From positions 124,001-188,000 of the forward strand of contig NZ_JARXVD010000007.1 in assembly GCF_029892685.1 (NCBI RefSeq): a DNA stretch of 64,000 nucleotides, in the 5' to 3' direction. Every line of letters starts with the position of its first letter. Position 1 is the first letter of the stretch. Under the pieces are notes generated by a model, which saw nothing but the letters and a program-made list of their open reading frames with translations, was not told the origin of the DNA and did not search any database. This document shows, piece after piece, positions 28,895 through 45,538 of the stretch. The stretch is from Mycobacterium sp. OTB74. GTDB taxonomy: Bacteria > Actinomycetota > Actinomycetes > Mycobacteriales > Mycobacteriaceae. A program made the translations under genes and the position numbers.

Positions 28895-29774
28895 CCCCGA
28901 ACGGATCGTCCCGGTGCCGCACCGCGTCCCGGAAGCCGTGCTGCACCGCGTCGGCGACGAACGCGTGCCCTTCCGGGGTGTGCCGGGCGATGCCGTCGAA
29001 CACCGTGCTGACCATCCGACTGGTCGCCACACCCTGCTGCAGCAGCGAGGTATTGCAGGCCAGCTTGGCCATGATCAGCTGATTGACCGGCATGGCCGCG
29101 ATACGCGCGACGAGCCGTTCGGTGCGTTCGTCAAGGTCTTGCGGTTCGGGTGCTTCGACGGCCAGACCCCATTCGGCGGCTTGCGCGCCGGTGATGCAAT
29201 CGCCGGTGAAGAGCAGACGTTTCGCGCGCTGGTCCCCCAGCCGGTGTGCCCAGAGCCCGGCCGCCGGCACACCCCACACCCGCATGGGCGGGTAGCCGAT
29301 CTTGGCATCGGAGGCGGCGATCACCTGATCGGCGTGCAGCGCGATATCGGTGCCGCCCGCAACGCAGTAGCCGTGGATCTTGACCACTGTCGGCTTGTCG
29401 CAGTGCATCAAGGACGAGAAGCCTCGTACGAAGCGGCTCATCATCTGGTAGTCGATCATCGGATCCCATGGCCGGTCCGGAAGATGATTGACCGCTTGGG
29501 TTTTCCCGTCCAGTACGGTGCCGCGGTGCGCTGATCCGCCGGCCGACCCGGTGCCGTCGGCGTAGGCGCTCAGATCGAAACCGGCGCAGAACCCCTCACC
29601 CCGACCCGACACCAGGATCACGTGCACGTTCGGATCGAGGTCCGCGCGTTCGACACACGCCGCCAACTCCACTGGCGTGTCCGCGACTATGGAGTTGCCC
29701 TTTTCCGGGCGGTTGAACGTGATTCGCGCGACGCGATCGGTGACCTCGTAGGTCATCGTGTTGAGCGTGTTCAT
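28866..29774 (-). CDS. echA4: Enoyl-CoA hydratase/crotonase family protein EchA4-like
   Basis: 302 aa, crotonase fold. FCAGFDLSAYADG and HGYCVAGGTDIALHAD form the CoA/oxyanion pocket, with MRVWGVPAAG at the second catalytic helix. A C-terminal extension reaches GRVASGV. The start MNTLNTMTYEV was chosen because its ATG overlaps the fadE8 stop (ATGA). Confidence 0.88.
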   Translation of the reverse strand: MNTLNTMTYEVTDRVARITFNRPEKGNSIVADTPVELAACVERADLDPNVHVILVSGRGEGFCAGFDLSAYADGTGSAGGSAHRGTVLDGKTQAVNHLPDRPWDPMIDYQMMSRFVRGFSSLMHCDKPTVVKIHGYCVAGGTDIALHADQVIAASDAKIGYPPMRVWGVPAAGLWAHRLGDQRAKRLLFTGDCITGAQAAEWGLAVEAPEPQDLDERTERLVARIAAMPVNQLIMAKLACNTSLLQQGVATSRMVSTVFDGIARHTPEGHAFVADAVQHGFRDAVRHRDDPFGDAGRVASGV

Positions 29775-31417
29775 CCTTTGACGAGCGCGCGCTCGATGAT
29801 CGGAGCGAGGTCCAGCCCCGTGGGCAGGGTGCCGAACGCGCCGCCCCACTGGCCGCCGAGGCGGCTGGCCAGAAACGCCTCGGCCACCGCGGGATGTCCG
29901 TGCCGCACCAGCAGCGCGCCCTGCATGGCCAGCGAAATGTCTTCGGCCACTTTGCGTCCGCGGTATTCGAGGGTCTGTGCGTCAGCGAGTTGCGCCTTCA
30001 GCGAATTGACGTGCGCGTCCAACCGTGGCTCCTGCGCCAGCGCCAGCTCGTCGAACAGCACGTCGATGCATTCCGGCTTGGTTGCCATGGCGCGCAGGGT
30101 ATCCAGCGCGCTGACGTTGCCGGAACCTTCCCAGATGCCCATCAACGGGGCCTCCCGGTACAACCGCGGCATGCCGGATTCCTCGGCATAACCGTTGCCG
30201 CCCAAGCATTCCATCGCCTCCGCGGCATGCGGCGTGGCGCGCTTGCACACCCAGTACTTGCCGGCCGCCAAACCGATTCGTCGCAAGAGGGATTCGCGCT
30301 CATCGCCGCGGACGGCCTTGTCGGCCGCACCGGCCATCCGCATGGCCAGCATGGTCGCCGCCTCGGCCTCGACGGCCATATCGGCGAGCACGTTGCGCAT
30401 CAGCGGCTGGTCGATCAGGTAGGCGCCGAATGCCTTCCGATGCTGGGCGTGGTGCACGGCCTGGGTCAGACCGCTGCGCATGCTGGTTGCGCTACCGAGC
30501 GTGCAGTCCAGTCGGGTCATGTTGACCATCTCGATAATGGTCGGCACGCCGCGGCCTTCCTCTCCGACCAGCCAGGCGACCGCTCCGTCGTACTCGATCT
30601 CACTGGAGGCGTTGGCGTGGTTGCCCAGCTTGTCCTTTAGCCGCTGAATGTGCATGCGGTTCCGGGTGCCGTCGGGCAGCACCCGGGGCAGGAAGAAGCA
30701 CGACAGCCCGTCGGGCGCCTGGGCCAGGACCAGGAAGATGTCGCCCATAGGGGCCGAGGTGAACCACTTGTGGCCCCGCAGCAAGTAACTGCCGTCACCG
30801 TTGGGGGTCGCCTGGGTGGAGCCGGCGCGCACATCAGAGCCGCCCTGCTTCTCGGTCATCGACATACCGGCCGTGATACCGGCTTTGGTGGCAGGAACTT
30901 TCAGCTCCGGGTCATAGACCCGGCTGGTCAGCAGCGGCTCGTAGATCTTGGACAGCTCAGGGTTGAAGCGCAGCGCGGGAACCACGGCGTAGGTCATCGA
31001 GATCGGGCAGACGTGCCCGGGCTCTGGCGTCCATACCGACATCTTCGCGGCGCGCACCACGTGCGCGCCCGGACGATCGTCGGCCCACGGGGCACCGTGC
31101 AGGCCGTGGGTGACGGCCACATTCATCAGCTCGTGGTAGGCCGGATCGTATTCGACCTCGTCGACGCGGTAACCGTACCGGTCGTGGGTGTGCAGGATGG
31201 GAACGTTGCGGTCGGCGAGCTCACCCCAGCGCTGCGCCTTCGCACTGCCACCGATGGCGCCGACCTCGTGCACCTCGTCGACGCCCCATTCGCCGCCCTC
31301 GCGGATCAGCGCCTCGGCCAGCACCGGCGAGGTGGCCGGGTTGTAGTCCTCCAGCAGTGGAACCTGATTGGTTACGTCATGGGTGCGCGGGGTTGCGAAG
31401 TGCGAGCGATCGGCCAT
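29771..31417 (-). CDS. fadE8: Acyl-CoA dehydrogenase FadE8, AidB-like
   Basis: 548-aa flavoprotein of the AidB branch: N-terminal YNPATSPVLAEAL, flavin region AGMSMTEKQGGSDVRAG and GHKWFTSAPMGD, and C-terminal ECLGGNGYAEESGMPRLYREAP typical of AidB/FadE8 rather than medium-chain dehydrogenases. It likely oxidises branched or unusual acyl-CoAs, with echA4/echA5 downstream. MADRSHFATPR was chosen as start: the ATG lies seven bases after a good -10 element, predicting a leaderless mRNA. Confidence 0.9.
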   Translation of the reverse strand: MADRSHFATPRTHDVTNQVPLLEDYNPATSPVLAEALIREGGEWGVDEVHEVGAIGGSAKAQRWGELADRNVPILHTHDRYGYRVDEVEYDPAYHELMNVAVTHGLHGAPWADDRPGAHVVRAAKMSVWTPEPGHVCPISMTYAVVPALRFNPELSKIYEPLLTSRVYDPELKVPATKAGITAGMSMTEKQGGSDVRAGSTQATPNGDGSYLLRGHKWFTSAPMGDIFLVLAQAPDGLSCFFLPRVLPDGTRNRMHIQRLKDKLGNHANASSEIEYDGAVAWLVGEEGRGVPTIIEMVNMTRLDCTLGSATSMRSGLTQAVHHAQHRKAFGAYLIDQPLMRNVLADMAVEAEAATMLAMRMAGAADKAVRGDERESLLRRIGLAAGKYWVCKRATPHAAEAMECLGGNGYAEESGMPRLYREAPLMGIWEGSGNVSALDTLRAMATKPECIDVLFDELALAQEPRLDAHVNSLKAQLADAQTLEYRGRKVAEDISLAMQGALLVRHGHPAVAEAFLASRLGGQWGGAFGTLPTGLDLAPIIERALVKG

Positions 31418-31419
31418 AA

Positions 31420-31468
31420 ACTGAGTATTACAGTTCTCCGACGGTTGCACAAGGATTGTAATATCAGT
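31420..31468 (-). promoter_or_regulatory. fadE8 promoter with a split inverted repeat
   Basis: On the minus strand TTGTGC (31452-31447), a 16-bp spacer and TAATAC (31430-31425) precede the fadE8 ATG by seven bases. The seven-base arms TATTACA (31426-31432) and TGTAATA (31457-31463) extend imperfectly to ACTGA/TCAGT and are centred 31 bp apart, about three helical turns. One arm covers the -10, as expected for a repressor site. Confidence 0.55.
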
Positions 31469-31470
31469 CG

Positions 31471-32886
31471 CTAGTTGCGTTCGACTGCCCCAACCTTCGC
31501 GGCCCGATCGGCCCGGTGAATGAAGTATCCGAGCACCACCAGCACAAACCAGACGGCGCCCACCATGATCGCGGTGCGTCCGTCATCGCTGAAGAACAGC
31601 AACACCACGACCAGGGCCAGGAAGGCCAGGGCCAATACCGACGTGTAGGGCGCACCGGGCAGCCGGTAGTCCGAGGCGGGCAGCAGGCCCGCGGCCACCC
31701 GCTTGCGATAGACCATGTGCGACACCAGGATCGAACCCCACACGAAAATGATGCCGATGGTCGACACCGAGGTGATGTAGGCAAACGCCTTGTCCGGCGA
31801 CAGGTAGTTCACCAGCACACCCAACCCCATGCCCATTGCCGAGAAACAGATGGCCAGCATCGGCACGTGTCGGTTACTGAGTTGCTGCAGGCCGGTCGGC
31901 GCATCGCCGCGCTGCGACAAGCTGCGCACCATGCGGCCGGTGGAGTAGATGCCCGAGTTGCACGACGACAGCGCCGCCGTCAGCAGAATGAAGTTCACGA
32001 TGCCCGCGGCCGCCGGGATGTTGAGGTACTGGAATACCGCAACGAAAGGGCTCTGGCCGGCGTGGTAGTGCCGCCAACCCTGGATGGACAGGATCATGAC
32101 CAGCGCGCCGACGTAGAACAGCCCGATGCGGAACGGCAAGGTGTTGATCGCCTTGCGCAGCGTGACTTTCGGGTTCTCCGCCTCTCCCGCAGTCACGCCC
32201 ACCAGCTCGACACCGACGTATGCGAACACCACGATCTGCAGGCTCAGCAACGCCGAGGCGAACCCGGTCGAGAAGAAGCCGCCGTCATTCCACAGATTGG
32301 CCAGCGACGACCCCGGGCCGGGAGCCATGCCGGTGAACGGCAGCAGCACACCGATGCCGATGAGAATCATGCCGATGATGGCAGTCACCTTGATCATCGA
32401 GAACCAGAACTCGGCCTCACCGAAGATCTTCACCGAGATCAGATTGGCCACGAACAACACCACCAGCACCACCAGCGCGGTGACCCACTGCGGGATGGCA
32501 TGGCCCCAGCCCCAGTTCTGCACATACTTGCCGGCCACCGTGATCTCGGCCATGCAGGTGGTAACCCACACCGCCCAGTACGTCCAGCCGTTGGCGAAAC
32601 CGGCGAAGCGGCCCAGAAACTCCTCGGCGTACTCGGAGATACTGCCGGACACCGGGCGGTACACCAGCAACTCACCGAGTGCTCGCATGATGACGAAAAC
32701 CGCAAGGCCTGCAACGAGGTAGGCCAGGATCAGCGCCGGGCCGGCTTTCTCGATGGCGCCGCCGGCACCCCAGAACAACCCGGTACCGATGGCCCCGCCG
32801 ATCGCGATCATCTGCACGGTCCGCGCGGACAAGCCCCGCTGATACCCGGCGTCGACGGCTTCTACTTCAGTGTTGACGTCTCCCAC
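31471..32886 (-). CDS. APC-family amino acid permease
   Basis: 471 aa with about 12 membrane helices. The amino acid transporter signature is present (MIAIGGAIGTGLFWGAGGAI near residues 26-45; GELLVYRPVSGSISEYAEEF; PKVTLRKAIN). It resembles the AroP/CycA/GabP proton symporter branch, but the substrate cannot be assigned from sequence alone. Its start ATG is at 32886. It reads in the same direction as fadE8 but has a separate promoter region downstream of it. Confidence 0.88.
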   Translation of the reverse strand: MGDVNTEVEAVDAGYQRGLSARTVQMIAIGGAIGTGLFWGAGGAIEKAGPALILAYLVAGLAVFVIMRALGELLVYRPVSGSISEYAEEFLGRFAGFANGWTYWAVWVTTCMAEITVAGKYVQNWGWGHAIPQWVTALVVLVVLFVANLISVKIFGEAEFWFSMIKVTAIIGMILIGIGVLLPFTGMAPGPGSSLANLWNDGGFFSTGFASALLSLQIVVFAYVGVELVGVTAGEAENPKVTLRKAINTLPFRIGLFYVGALVMILSIQGWRHYHAGQSPFVAVFQYLNIPAAAGIVNFILLTAALSSCNSGIYSTGRMVRSLSQRGDAPTGLQQLSNRHVPMLAICFSAMGMGLGVLVNYLSPDKAFAYITSVSTIGIIFVWGSILVSHMVYRKRVAAGLLPASDYRLPGAPYTSVLALAFLALVVVLLFFSDDGRTAIMVGAVWFVLVVLGYFIHRADRAAKVGAVERN

Positions 32887-32965
32887 CGGAAACGTCTACC
32901 ACATATCCAGACGGGAAAACGGGCGAAGCTGTGGGTTGGCTCGGAGTTGATTGCGCTGTAACGAA

Positions 32966-33715
32966 TCAGATGTTCTCGCGCAAGAACGCGATGTCGTCCT
33001 TGCGCCCCTCTTCAGAGGTCTCGCAGATGACCGGCGCGTCAGCTGCCCGCACCACGGCCGCCAGCAGCTGCGGATCGATCTGGCCCGCACCGAAGTTGGC
33101 GTGGCGGTCGGCGCCGGAGCCGGCGGCGTCACGGGAGTCGTTGCAGTGCACCAGGTCGATGCGCCCGGTGATGGACTTGATTCGCTCCACCGCGTCGATC
33201 AGCACCTCACCCGCAGCCCAGGCGTGGCAGGTGTCCAGGCAGAAGCCGATTCCCTTGTCCCCGATGTGATCCCACAACCGGGCGATGGTGTCGAAGTGCC
33301 GGGCCATGGCGTGGTCGCCACCGGCGGTGTTCTCCAAATACACCGGAACCTCGGTCGTGAGGGCGGCCAGCGCTTTCACCCAACGCTCGAAGCCGGCCTC
33401 GATGTCGTTGTCATCGGCGTGACCACCGTGCACGATGACTGCCGTCGCACCGATCTCGGCAGCGGCGTCGCAGGTGTCCTGCAAAATTTTGCGGGACGGG
33501 ATGCGCACCTTGTTGTTGGCCGACGCGAGATTGATCAGGTACGGCGCGTGCACGTACAGCGGAACGCCCGACGCCTTGAGAACCTCGGCATCTTCACGTG
33601 GTTTGGGCTTCTTCCAGCTCTGCGGGTTGCCGAGGAAGAACTGCACCACATCGGCACCGTCCGCCGCGGCCTCGGCCAGTGGGTCCATACCGTTGACATG
33701 CGATCCGATCAGCAC
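32966..33715 (-). CDS. nfo: Endonuclease IV (AP endonuclease)
   Basis: 249-aa TIM-barrel Zn-dependent apurinic/apyrimidinic endonuclease for base excision repair (end, Rv0670 in M. tuberculosis). Metal-ligand motifs: [49 protein letters not shown] and the final CETSEEG. Start GTG 33715. A TAGACT element ends seven bases upstream, so the transcript may be leaderless. Confidence 0.94.
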   Translation of the reverse strand: MLIGSHVNGMDPLAEAAADGADVVQFFLGNPQSWKKPKPREDAEVLKASGVPLYVHAPYLINLASANNKVRIPSRKILQDTCDAAAEIGATAVIVHGGHADDNDIEAGFERWVKALAALTTEVPVYLENTAGGDHAMARHFDTIARLWDHIGDKGIGFCLDTCHAWAAGEVLIDAVERIKSITGRIDLVHCNDSRDAAGSGADRHANFGAGQIDPQLLAAVVRAADAPVICETSEEGRKDDIAFLRENI

Positions 33716-33763
33716 GTCGGCCAGTCTAATGACAGCGGCCGGGACGCCGGCCCGCCCGACAGC

Positions 33764-34849
33764 TCAACCCCACGTCTGTCTGACGACGTGGCGCTCCACC
33801 GCTCCGGTCAACATCGCAAGGCGCTCACGCATCACCCACCAGTTGATGAGGAGCCATATCGCCACCAGCTCGTACAGCGATGCGATCACCCAGTGATACG
33901 GCGACTGCCGAGCGATGAGTGCAGCCGCGCCCACCGCCACCAGATAGCCCGCCCATACCAACCGGAACAGGTTTTCTCGTCGACTCGTGTGCAGCCGGGC
34001 CTTCCAGGTATCGGGTACGACGGCTGCCGGCAACGATCCGGTACGCAGCGTGCTGTTGTATTCGGCGTACTGGTCATAGGAGTCGAAGTTCCGGCGCAAG
34101 TCGCGTTCGTCGCTCAGGATCATCCATGCCATTCCCAGCAGAGCCGCACAACCCACCGCCCACCTCAGCCCGATGATTGAGGGGCCGCCGTAGAACAGCG
34201 AGTCGAGGTCGGCGACCAACAACATCAACGAGGCGATGATGATCCACGTCAGCGCGCCGACGCCCAATCGCTGCGCCAGAGATTGGGCGAACATTTCCTC
34301 CCGCCGGGCCGATTGCCTGTCGGGCGCAGTGCCGTCAACCGCGCGGAGCGCGCTGCGACGGTTCCGGATGGCGGCTGTCAATCGCTTGACGCGCGAGCCT
34401 CGTAGGGCAACGAAGCCAAACCCCCACACCGCGAAGATCCCGAAGGCTGCAGTCGGAGCCCATCGGTATTCCGATTGCCAGTACATGCCGGCCATCAGGC
34501 CGAACAGCACATACGGGCCGACGAGGAGCCAGGCAAACGCGCACCAAGCCTGACTGCCGGCCAGCCGGCGCAACCACACGCCAGGGTCGGCGCCTTCTGG
34601 AAAATCACCGGTGCGCAACGCGCGCCGATAGGCCCGCAGTTGCTCAACCGAGCCGAACTTGCGGTGCAACCGGTGGTCCAGGCCGACCGTGACACCGGCA
34701 CCCACCACGCATGCAGCACCGACCCACAACCCGATCCGGTCGGCGCTCTGGGGCCCGAGCATTCTGAGTACCAGAAACCCGTAGCCGAACCAGGCCATGA
34801 TGATGACCGCGACGCGCGCCAATGGCGGCGAACGGAACCAGCCCTCCAT
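33764..34849 (-). CDS. Multi-spanning membrane protein, unknown function
   Basis: 361 aa. Two similar halves each hold two membrane helices followed by a soluble piece with (R)RALRTGDFPEGADPGVWLRRL in the first half and NSTLRTGSLPAAVVPDTWKARL in the second, so an internal duplication is likely. Helices: near 10-27, 32-50, 107-125, 133-150, 210-228, 240-256, 300-318 and 325-343. The ATG at 34849 was chosen because the in-frame extension runs into the rpoC terminator. Confidence 0.7.
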   Translation of the reverse strand: MEGWFRSPPLARVAVIIMAWFGYGFLVLRMLGPQSADRIGLWVGAACVVGAGVTVGLDHRLHRKFGSVEQLRAYRRALRTGDFPEGADPGVWLRRLAGSQAWCAFAWLLVGPYVLFGLMAGMYWQSEYRWAPTAAFGIFAVWGFGFVALRGSRVKRLTAAIRNRRSALRAVDGTAPDRQSARREEMFAQSLAQRLGVGALTWIIIASLMLLVADLDSLFYGGPSIIGLRWAVGCAALLGMAWMILSDERDLRRNFDSYDQYAEYNSTLRTGSLPAAVVPDTWKARLHTSRRENLFRLVWAGYLVAVGAAALIARQSPYHWVIASLYELVAIWLLINWWVMRERLAMLTGAVERHVVRQTWG

Positions 34850-34907
34850 AGCAAAGAGTGTGAAGGCACGTAGCGGCGTTCGCGCGTTTTTGCTCACAGA
34901 TACGAAA

Positions 34908-34942
34908 AAGCCCCGGCCTCCCAAAACAGGGGGCGGGGGCTT
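34908..34942 (-). terminator. Intrinsic terminator of rpoBC
   Basis: On the minus strand GGAAGCCCC pairs with GGGGCTT across a GC-rich stem and a TGTTTT loop, followed by TTTTTCG. It begins 12 bases after the rpoC stop. Confidence 0.8.
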
Positions 34943-34953
34943 CCTCGCTTCGA

Positions 34954-38943
<3,990 letters not shown>

Positions 38944-38968
38944 TTATGGCGGATGGCTTGAGCGAGAA

Positions 38969-42463
<3,495 letters not shown>

Positions 42464-42481
42464 GATGCGTCCTTCCAGCAC

Positions 42482-42958
42482 CTCACGCGACCCTATCGGT
42501 GCCGGTTGAACCGGTTCCCGAAAAGCCGCTCTATCTGCGTCGGTCCGGCTGACTGGATCATGCCCGGTCCAAGACCAGACTCTCCGAATACACGGCACGC
42601 AACTTAGAGTGCTGAGCAGAACTCAGACTAGGTCCACGGTGTCAGGTACAGGTGAGATGGGCAGGATGCAGCCAGCGCAAAGTCCAACACTACCGTAGGA
42701 CGGCGCATTCCTCAACCACGGCACGCTGCAAAGAGGGTCGCACCGGCTGACGCTGGCTGGCGCCTGTACCCACGAACAAGACCCTCGAACACATGCTGCC
42801 CAACAGACTGGCCCGTTTGCGACCGTCAGTCAAGAGCTCACACGGTGTTTGGTGTGGACTTTTCCCTACTTTTCGCACCCAGGCCATTCGAGTTACCCAA
42901 AAGACCAAAAACGCCCGGGCCGAGCGTATCGGTCCAGGCGCAATTGGTTTGCCATAGC
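42482..42958. other. rpoB upstream region
   Basis: About 480 bp between mkl and rpoB with no supported gene. It contains the promoter candidate at 42687-42715 and, near mkl, a GCCCGGGC palindrome followed on the minus strand by GTTTTTGG that may end mkl transcription. Confidence 0.6.
42687..42715 (-). promoter_or_regulatory. Candidate rpoB promoter
   Basis: On the minus strand TTGAGG (42715-42710), a 17-bp spacer, and TAGTGT (42692-42687). It would give an untranslated leader of a little over 200 bases before rpoB. Confidence 0.5.
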
Positions 42959-44032
42959 TCAGACTTTGTGCGGAACCTCGATGGTCGAGGTCACCTCGTC
43001 ATCGCTCGGGCGTGCAACGTGAGCGGTCGGCGCATCGGTGGGGCTGCCGGCCGGGTTGTTGTTCAGGTCCTCCATGATGGCGGCCTGCGCGGCCGGCGGG
43101 AGGGTGTGCAGGATGGAACGGACGCGAGCCTGACGACGAGCGACCGCCTGGCGCACCGGCATGCCCGGGGTCACCGCGATCTGCGGCGGCACGCCTTCGA
43201 CCTCCTCGACACCACCATCACCATGACCGGCATCCAGCGCCGCAGCCTCGGCCGCGGCAGTGGCCGCGTCCTTCTCCTCGGACATCCCGATGGGGCCGAT
43301 ACGACGACCGTTGAGGAACTGCTTGACCGCCGGCTCCTCGCTGGTCAGCAGCACCTCACGCGGGCCGAACATGACCAGGTGCTTGCGGTAGAGCATGCCG
43401 ATGTTGTCCGGCACGGTACGCACCACGTTGATGTTGTGGGTAACGATCAGGATCGTGGCGTCGATCTGCGCGTTGATGTCGATCAGCAGCTGCGACAGGT
43501 AGGCGGTACGCACCGGGTCCAGACCCGAGTCCGGCTCGTCGACCAGGATGATCTGCGGGTCGAGCACCAGGGCGCGGGCCAGACCGGCACGCTTGCGCAT
43601 ACCACCGGAAATCTCACCGGGGAACTTGTGCCCGTCATTGGGCATACCCACGATGTCGAGCTTCTCCATCACGATCTTGCGGATGTCGCTCTCGGACTTC
43701 TTGGTGTGCTCGCGCAGCGGGAAGGCCGTGTTGTCGTAGATGTTCATCGAGCCGAACAGCGCGCCGTCCTGGAACAGCACACCGAACAGGGTGCGGATCT
43801 CGTAGAGCTCCTTGGCCGAGCACTCGATGATGTTGGTGCCGTCAATGACGATGGAACCGCGCTCGGGACGCAGCAGGCCGATCAGCGACTTCAGGAACAC
43901 CGACTTACCGGTACCGGACGGGCCCAGCATGACGCTGACCTCGCCGGCCGGGATAGTCAACGTGACGTCTTCCCAGATCTTCGACGACCCGAACGACTTG
44001 CTCAGTCCCGTCACGTCGATTTGGACGCCCAT
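42959..44032 (-). CDS. mkl: Mce transporter ATPase Mkl/MceG
   Basis: 357-aa ABC ATPase energising Mce lipid importers. Walker A GPSGTGKS near residue 37, Q-loop FQDGALFG, signature SGGMRKRAGLARAL, Walker B ILVDEPDSGLD and the switch THNINV are intact. The C-terminal extension (about residues 250-357, Ala-rich then acidic) is typical of MceG. The ATG at 44032 (MGVQIDVTGLSKSFG) was chosen; a GTG two codons upstream is possible. It sits alone between rplL and rpoB, far from any mce operon. Confidence 0.93.
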   Translation of the reverse strand: MGVQIDVTGLSKSFGSSKIWEDVTLTIPAGEVSVMLGPSGTGKSVFLKSLIGLLRPERGSIVIDGTNIIECSAKELYEIRTLFGVLFQDGALFGSMNIYDNTAFPLREHTKKSESDIRKIVMEKLDIVGMPNDGHKFPGEISGGMRKRAGLARALVLDPQIILVDEPDSGLDPVRTAYLSQLLIDINAQIDATILIVTHNINVVRTVPDNIGMLYRKHLVMFGPREVLLTSEEPAVKQFLNGRRIGPIGMSEEKDAATAAAEAAALDAGHGDGGVEEVEGVPPQIAVTPGMPVRQAVARRQARVRSILHTLPPAAQAAIMEDLNNNPAGSPTDAPTAHVARPSDDEVTSTIEVPHKV

Positions 44033-44217
44033 ATGCACTACCTTTCGCCAGCGCTCGCGCGCCATCTACTGCCCTACCTGTGGCTTGAGTCACTGTAGCG
44101 CATCTGCTGCGTCCCGATGCACATTGTTCCCACTATGCGAACGAACGGTGACCAAGCGGCTACGCAGCCCCGAAAAGTGCAGCTCAGGAGCTGTTGAGAT
44201 AGCCCGAAAACGGCAAA

Positions 44218-44247
44218 TCCCCCATTGTCCGAGTGGACTCCGGGGGA
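44218..44247 (-). terminator. Terminator-like hairpin after rplL
   Basis: TCCCCC/GGGGGA outer stem and GTCC/GGAC inner stem, 23 bases after the rplL stop. On the minus strand it is followed by TTTGCCGTTTTCGG. Confidence 0.65.
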
Positions 44248-44269
44248 CTTGCGTGCAGTTCTGCAGAAC

Positions 44270-44656
44270 TTACTTGACGGTGACCGATGCGCCGGCAGCC
44301 TCGAGCTTGGCCTTGGCGTCCTCGGCGGCCTCCTTGTTGACCTTCTCCAGCACCGGCTTCGGGGCGCCGTCGACCAGGTCCTTGGCTTCCTTCAGACCCA
44401 GGCCGGAAACGATCTCGCGGACGACCTTGATGACGCCGATCTTCTTGTCGCCGGCACCCTCGAGGATGACGTCGAACTCGGACTGCTCTTCAGCAGCCTC
44501 GGCGGGAGCAGCAGCGCCACCAGCGGCGGCAACGGCGACCGGAGCAGCAGCAGTGACGTCGAAGGTCTCCTCGAACTGCTTCACGAACTCCGAGAGCTCC
44601 AGCAGGGTCATTTCCTTGAACGCGTCGAGCAATTCTTCGGTGGACAGCTTGGCCAT
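44270..44656 (-). CDS. rplL: 50S ribosomal protein L7/L12 (bL12)
   Basis: 128 aa: N-terminal dimerisation segment ([21 protein letters not shown]), Ala-rich hinge, and C-terminal globular domain ([31 protein letters not shown]). Stalk protein that recruits EF-Tu and EF-G. GGAAGGACC upstream. It follows rplJ by 62 bp. Confidence 0.98.
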   Translation of the reverse strand: MAKLSTEELLDAFKEMTLLELSEFVKQFEETFDVTAAAPVAVAAAGGAAAPAEAAEEQSEFDVILEGAGDKKIGVIKVVREIVSGLGLKEAKDLVDGAPKPVLEKVNKEAAEDAKAKLEAAGASVTVK

Positions 44657-44718
44657 GTGAATGGTCCTTCCTTATTTCTTGGTTTGTTTGGTCTTGTTTG
44701 GTGTTTGAAGCCGGCGGC

Positions 44719-45240
44719 TCAGTTTTCTGAGGCCTTCTTTTCCTGCAGAGCAGCTGCCAGGCGAGCGACCTGGGACGCGGGCGCAACGAACAGCGCCGCG
44801 GCCTGAGACTGCTTCGCCTTCAGTGCGCCGGCCAGCTTGGACAGCAGCACCTCGCGCGACTCGAGGTCGGCGATCTTCTCGACCTGCGCCACGGACAGCG
44901 CGGCGCCGTCCATGTAGCCGCCCTTGATCACGAGCTGCTTGTGATCCTTCGCGAACTTCTTGATTGCCTTCGCGGCATCGACCGGCTCGCCGGTGATGAA
45001 CGCGATAGCGGTCGGACCTGCGAACAGGTCGTCGAGGCCTTCGATCCCAGCCTCCGAGGCGGCGCGCTTGACCAGGGTGTTCTTGGCGACCGTGTAGGTC
45101 GTCGAAGCACCAAGGGAGCGACGCAGCTCGGCGAGATTGGCAACCGTCAGACCGCGGTATTCGGTCACGACGGTGGCCGTCGAGGCCCTGAACTGTTCGG
45201 CAATGTCAGCGACCGCAGTGGCTTTGTCAGCCTTGGCCAT
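44719..45240 (-). CDS. rplJ: 50S ribosomal protein L10 (uL10)
   Basis: 173 aa, [17 protein letters not shown] to QEKKASEN, normal length. It forms the stalk base with L12. AAGGAGG precedes the ATG at 45240. The open frame extends further upstream, but that part is the structured mRNA leader rather than protein. Confidence 0.97.
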   Translation of the reverse strand: MAKADKATAVADIAEQFRASTATVVTEYRGLTVANLAELRRSLGASTTYTVAKNTLVKRAASEAGIEGLDDLFAGPTAIAFITGEPVDAAKAIKKFAKDHKQLVIKGGYMDGAALSVAQVEKIADLESREVLLSKLAGALKAKQSQAAALFVAPASQVARLAAALQEKKASEN

Positions 45241-45493
45241 GCATGCCTCCTTGTGGTGTGTTCGTTTGCCCACTGGAGACTGCCGGGGATTCGGTTCGGA
45301 ATCCGACCCGGAAACGACAAGCGCCCCGACGCAGACAGGCCGGGGCGCGCAGAAATACGGAGCTGGTCCGCAATACGTAACCTCGTCCTCCTGCGTGGGC
45401 CGCCGGGCATCTGATGAACCGCTTGCGCGAAGAACAACAGATGTTTCCGGACCTTCAACCGATTGCTCGGTGACCGACGGTCTTCGGTGGAAC
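45241..45493 (-). promoter_or_regulatory. Candidate L10 leader of the rplJL mRNA
   Basis: A 250-base untranslated leader between a promoter at 45500-45529 and the rplJ ATG. It contains a strong hairpin (GCGCCCCG and CGGGGCGC at 45321-45348) and several GC-rich pairings, the arrangement expected for autoregulation by the L10-L12 complex. A covariance search was not possible. Confidence 0.55.
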
Positions 45494-45499
45494 TGGACC

Positions 45500-45529
45500 A
45501 GAGTAGCCGATGCGGCGCCGATCAGCCAA
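45500..45529 (-). promoter_or_regulatory. Candidate rplJL promoter
   Basis: TTGGCT (45529-45524), an 18-bp spacer and TACTCT (45505-45500) on the minus strand, immediately after the ROK kinase gene end at 45539. Confidence 0.5.
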
Positions 45530-45538
45530 AACGGCGAT

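Noticed and set aside
31420..31468. A simple terminator for the permease gene
   Set aside because: It could also pair as a hairpin, but one arm overlaps a good -10 seven bases from the fadE8 ATG and the arms are separated by about three helical turns, which fits an operator better.
42690..42908. A 72-codon minus-strand ORF between mkl and rpoB
   Set aside because: No RBS and composition unlike protein; it overlaps the promoter candidate.
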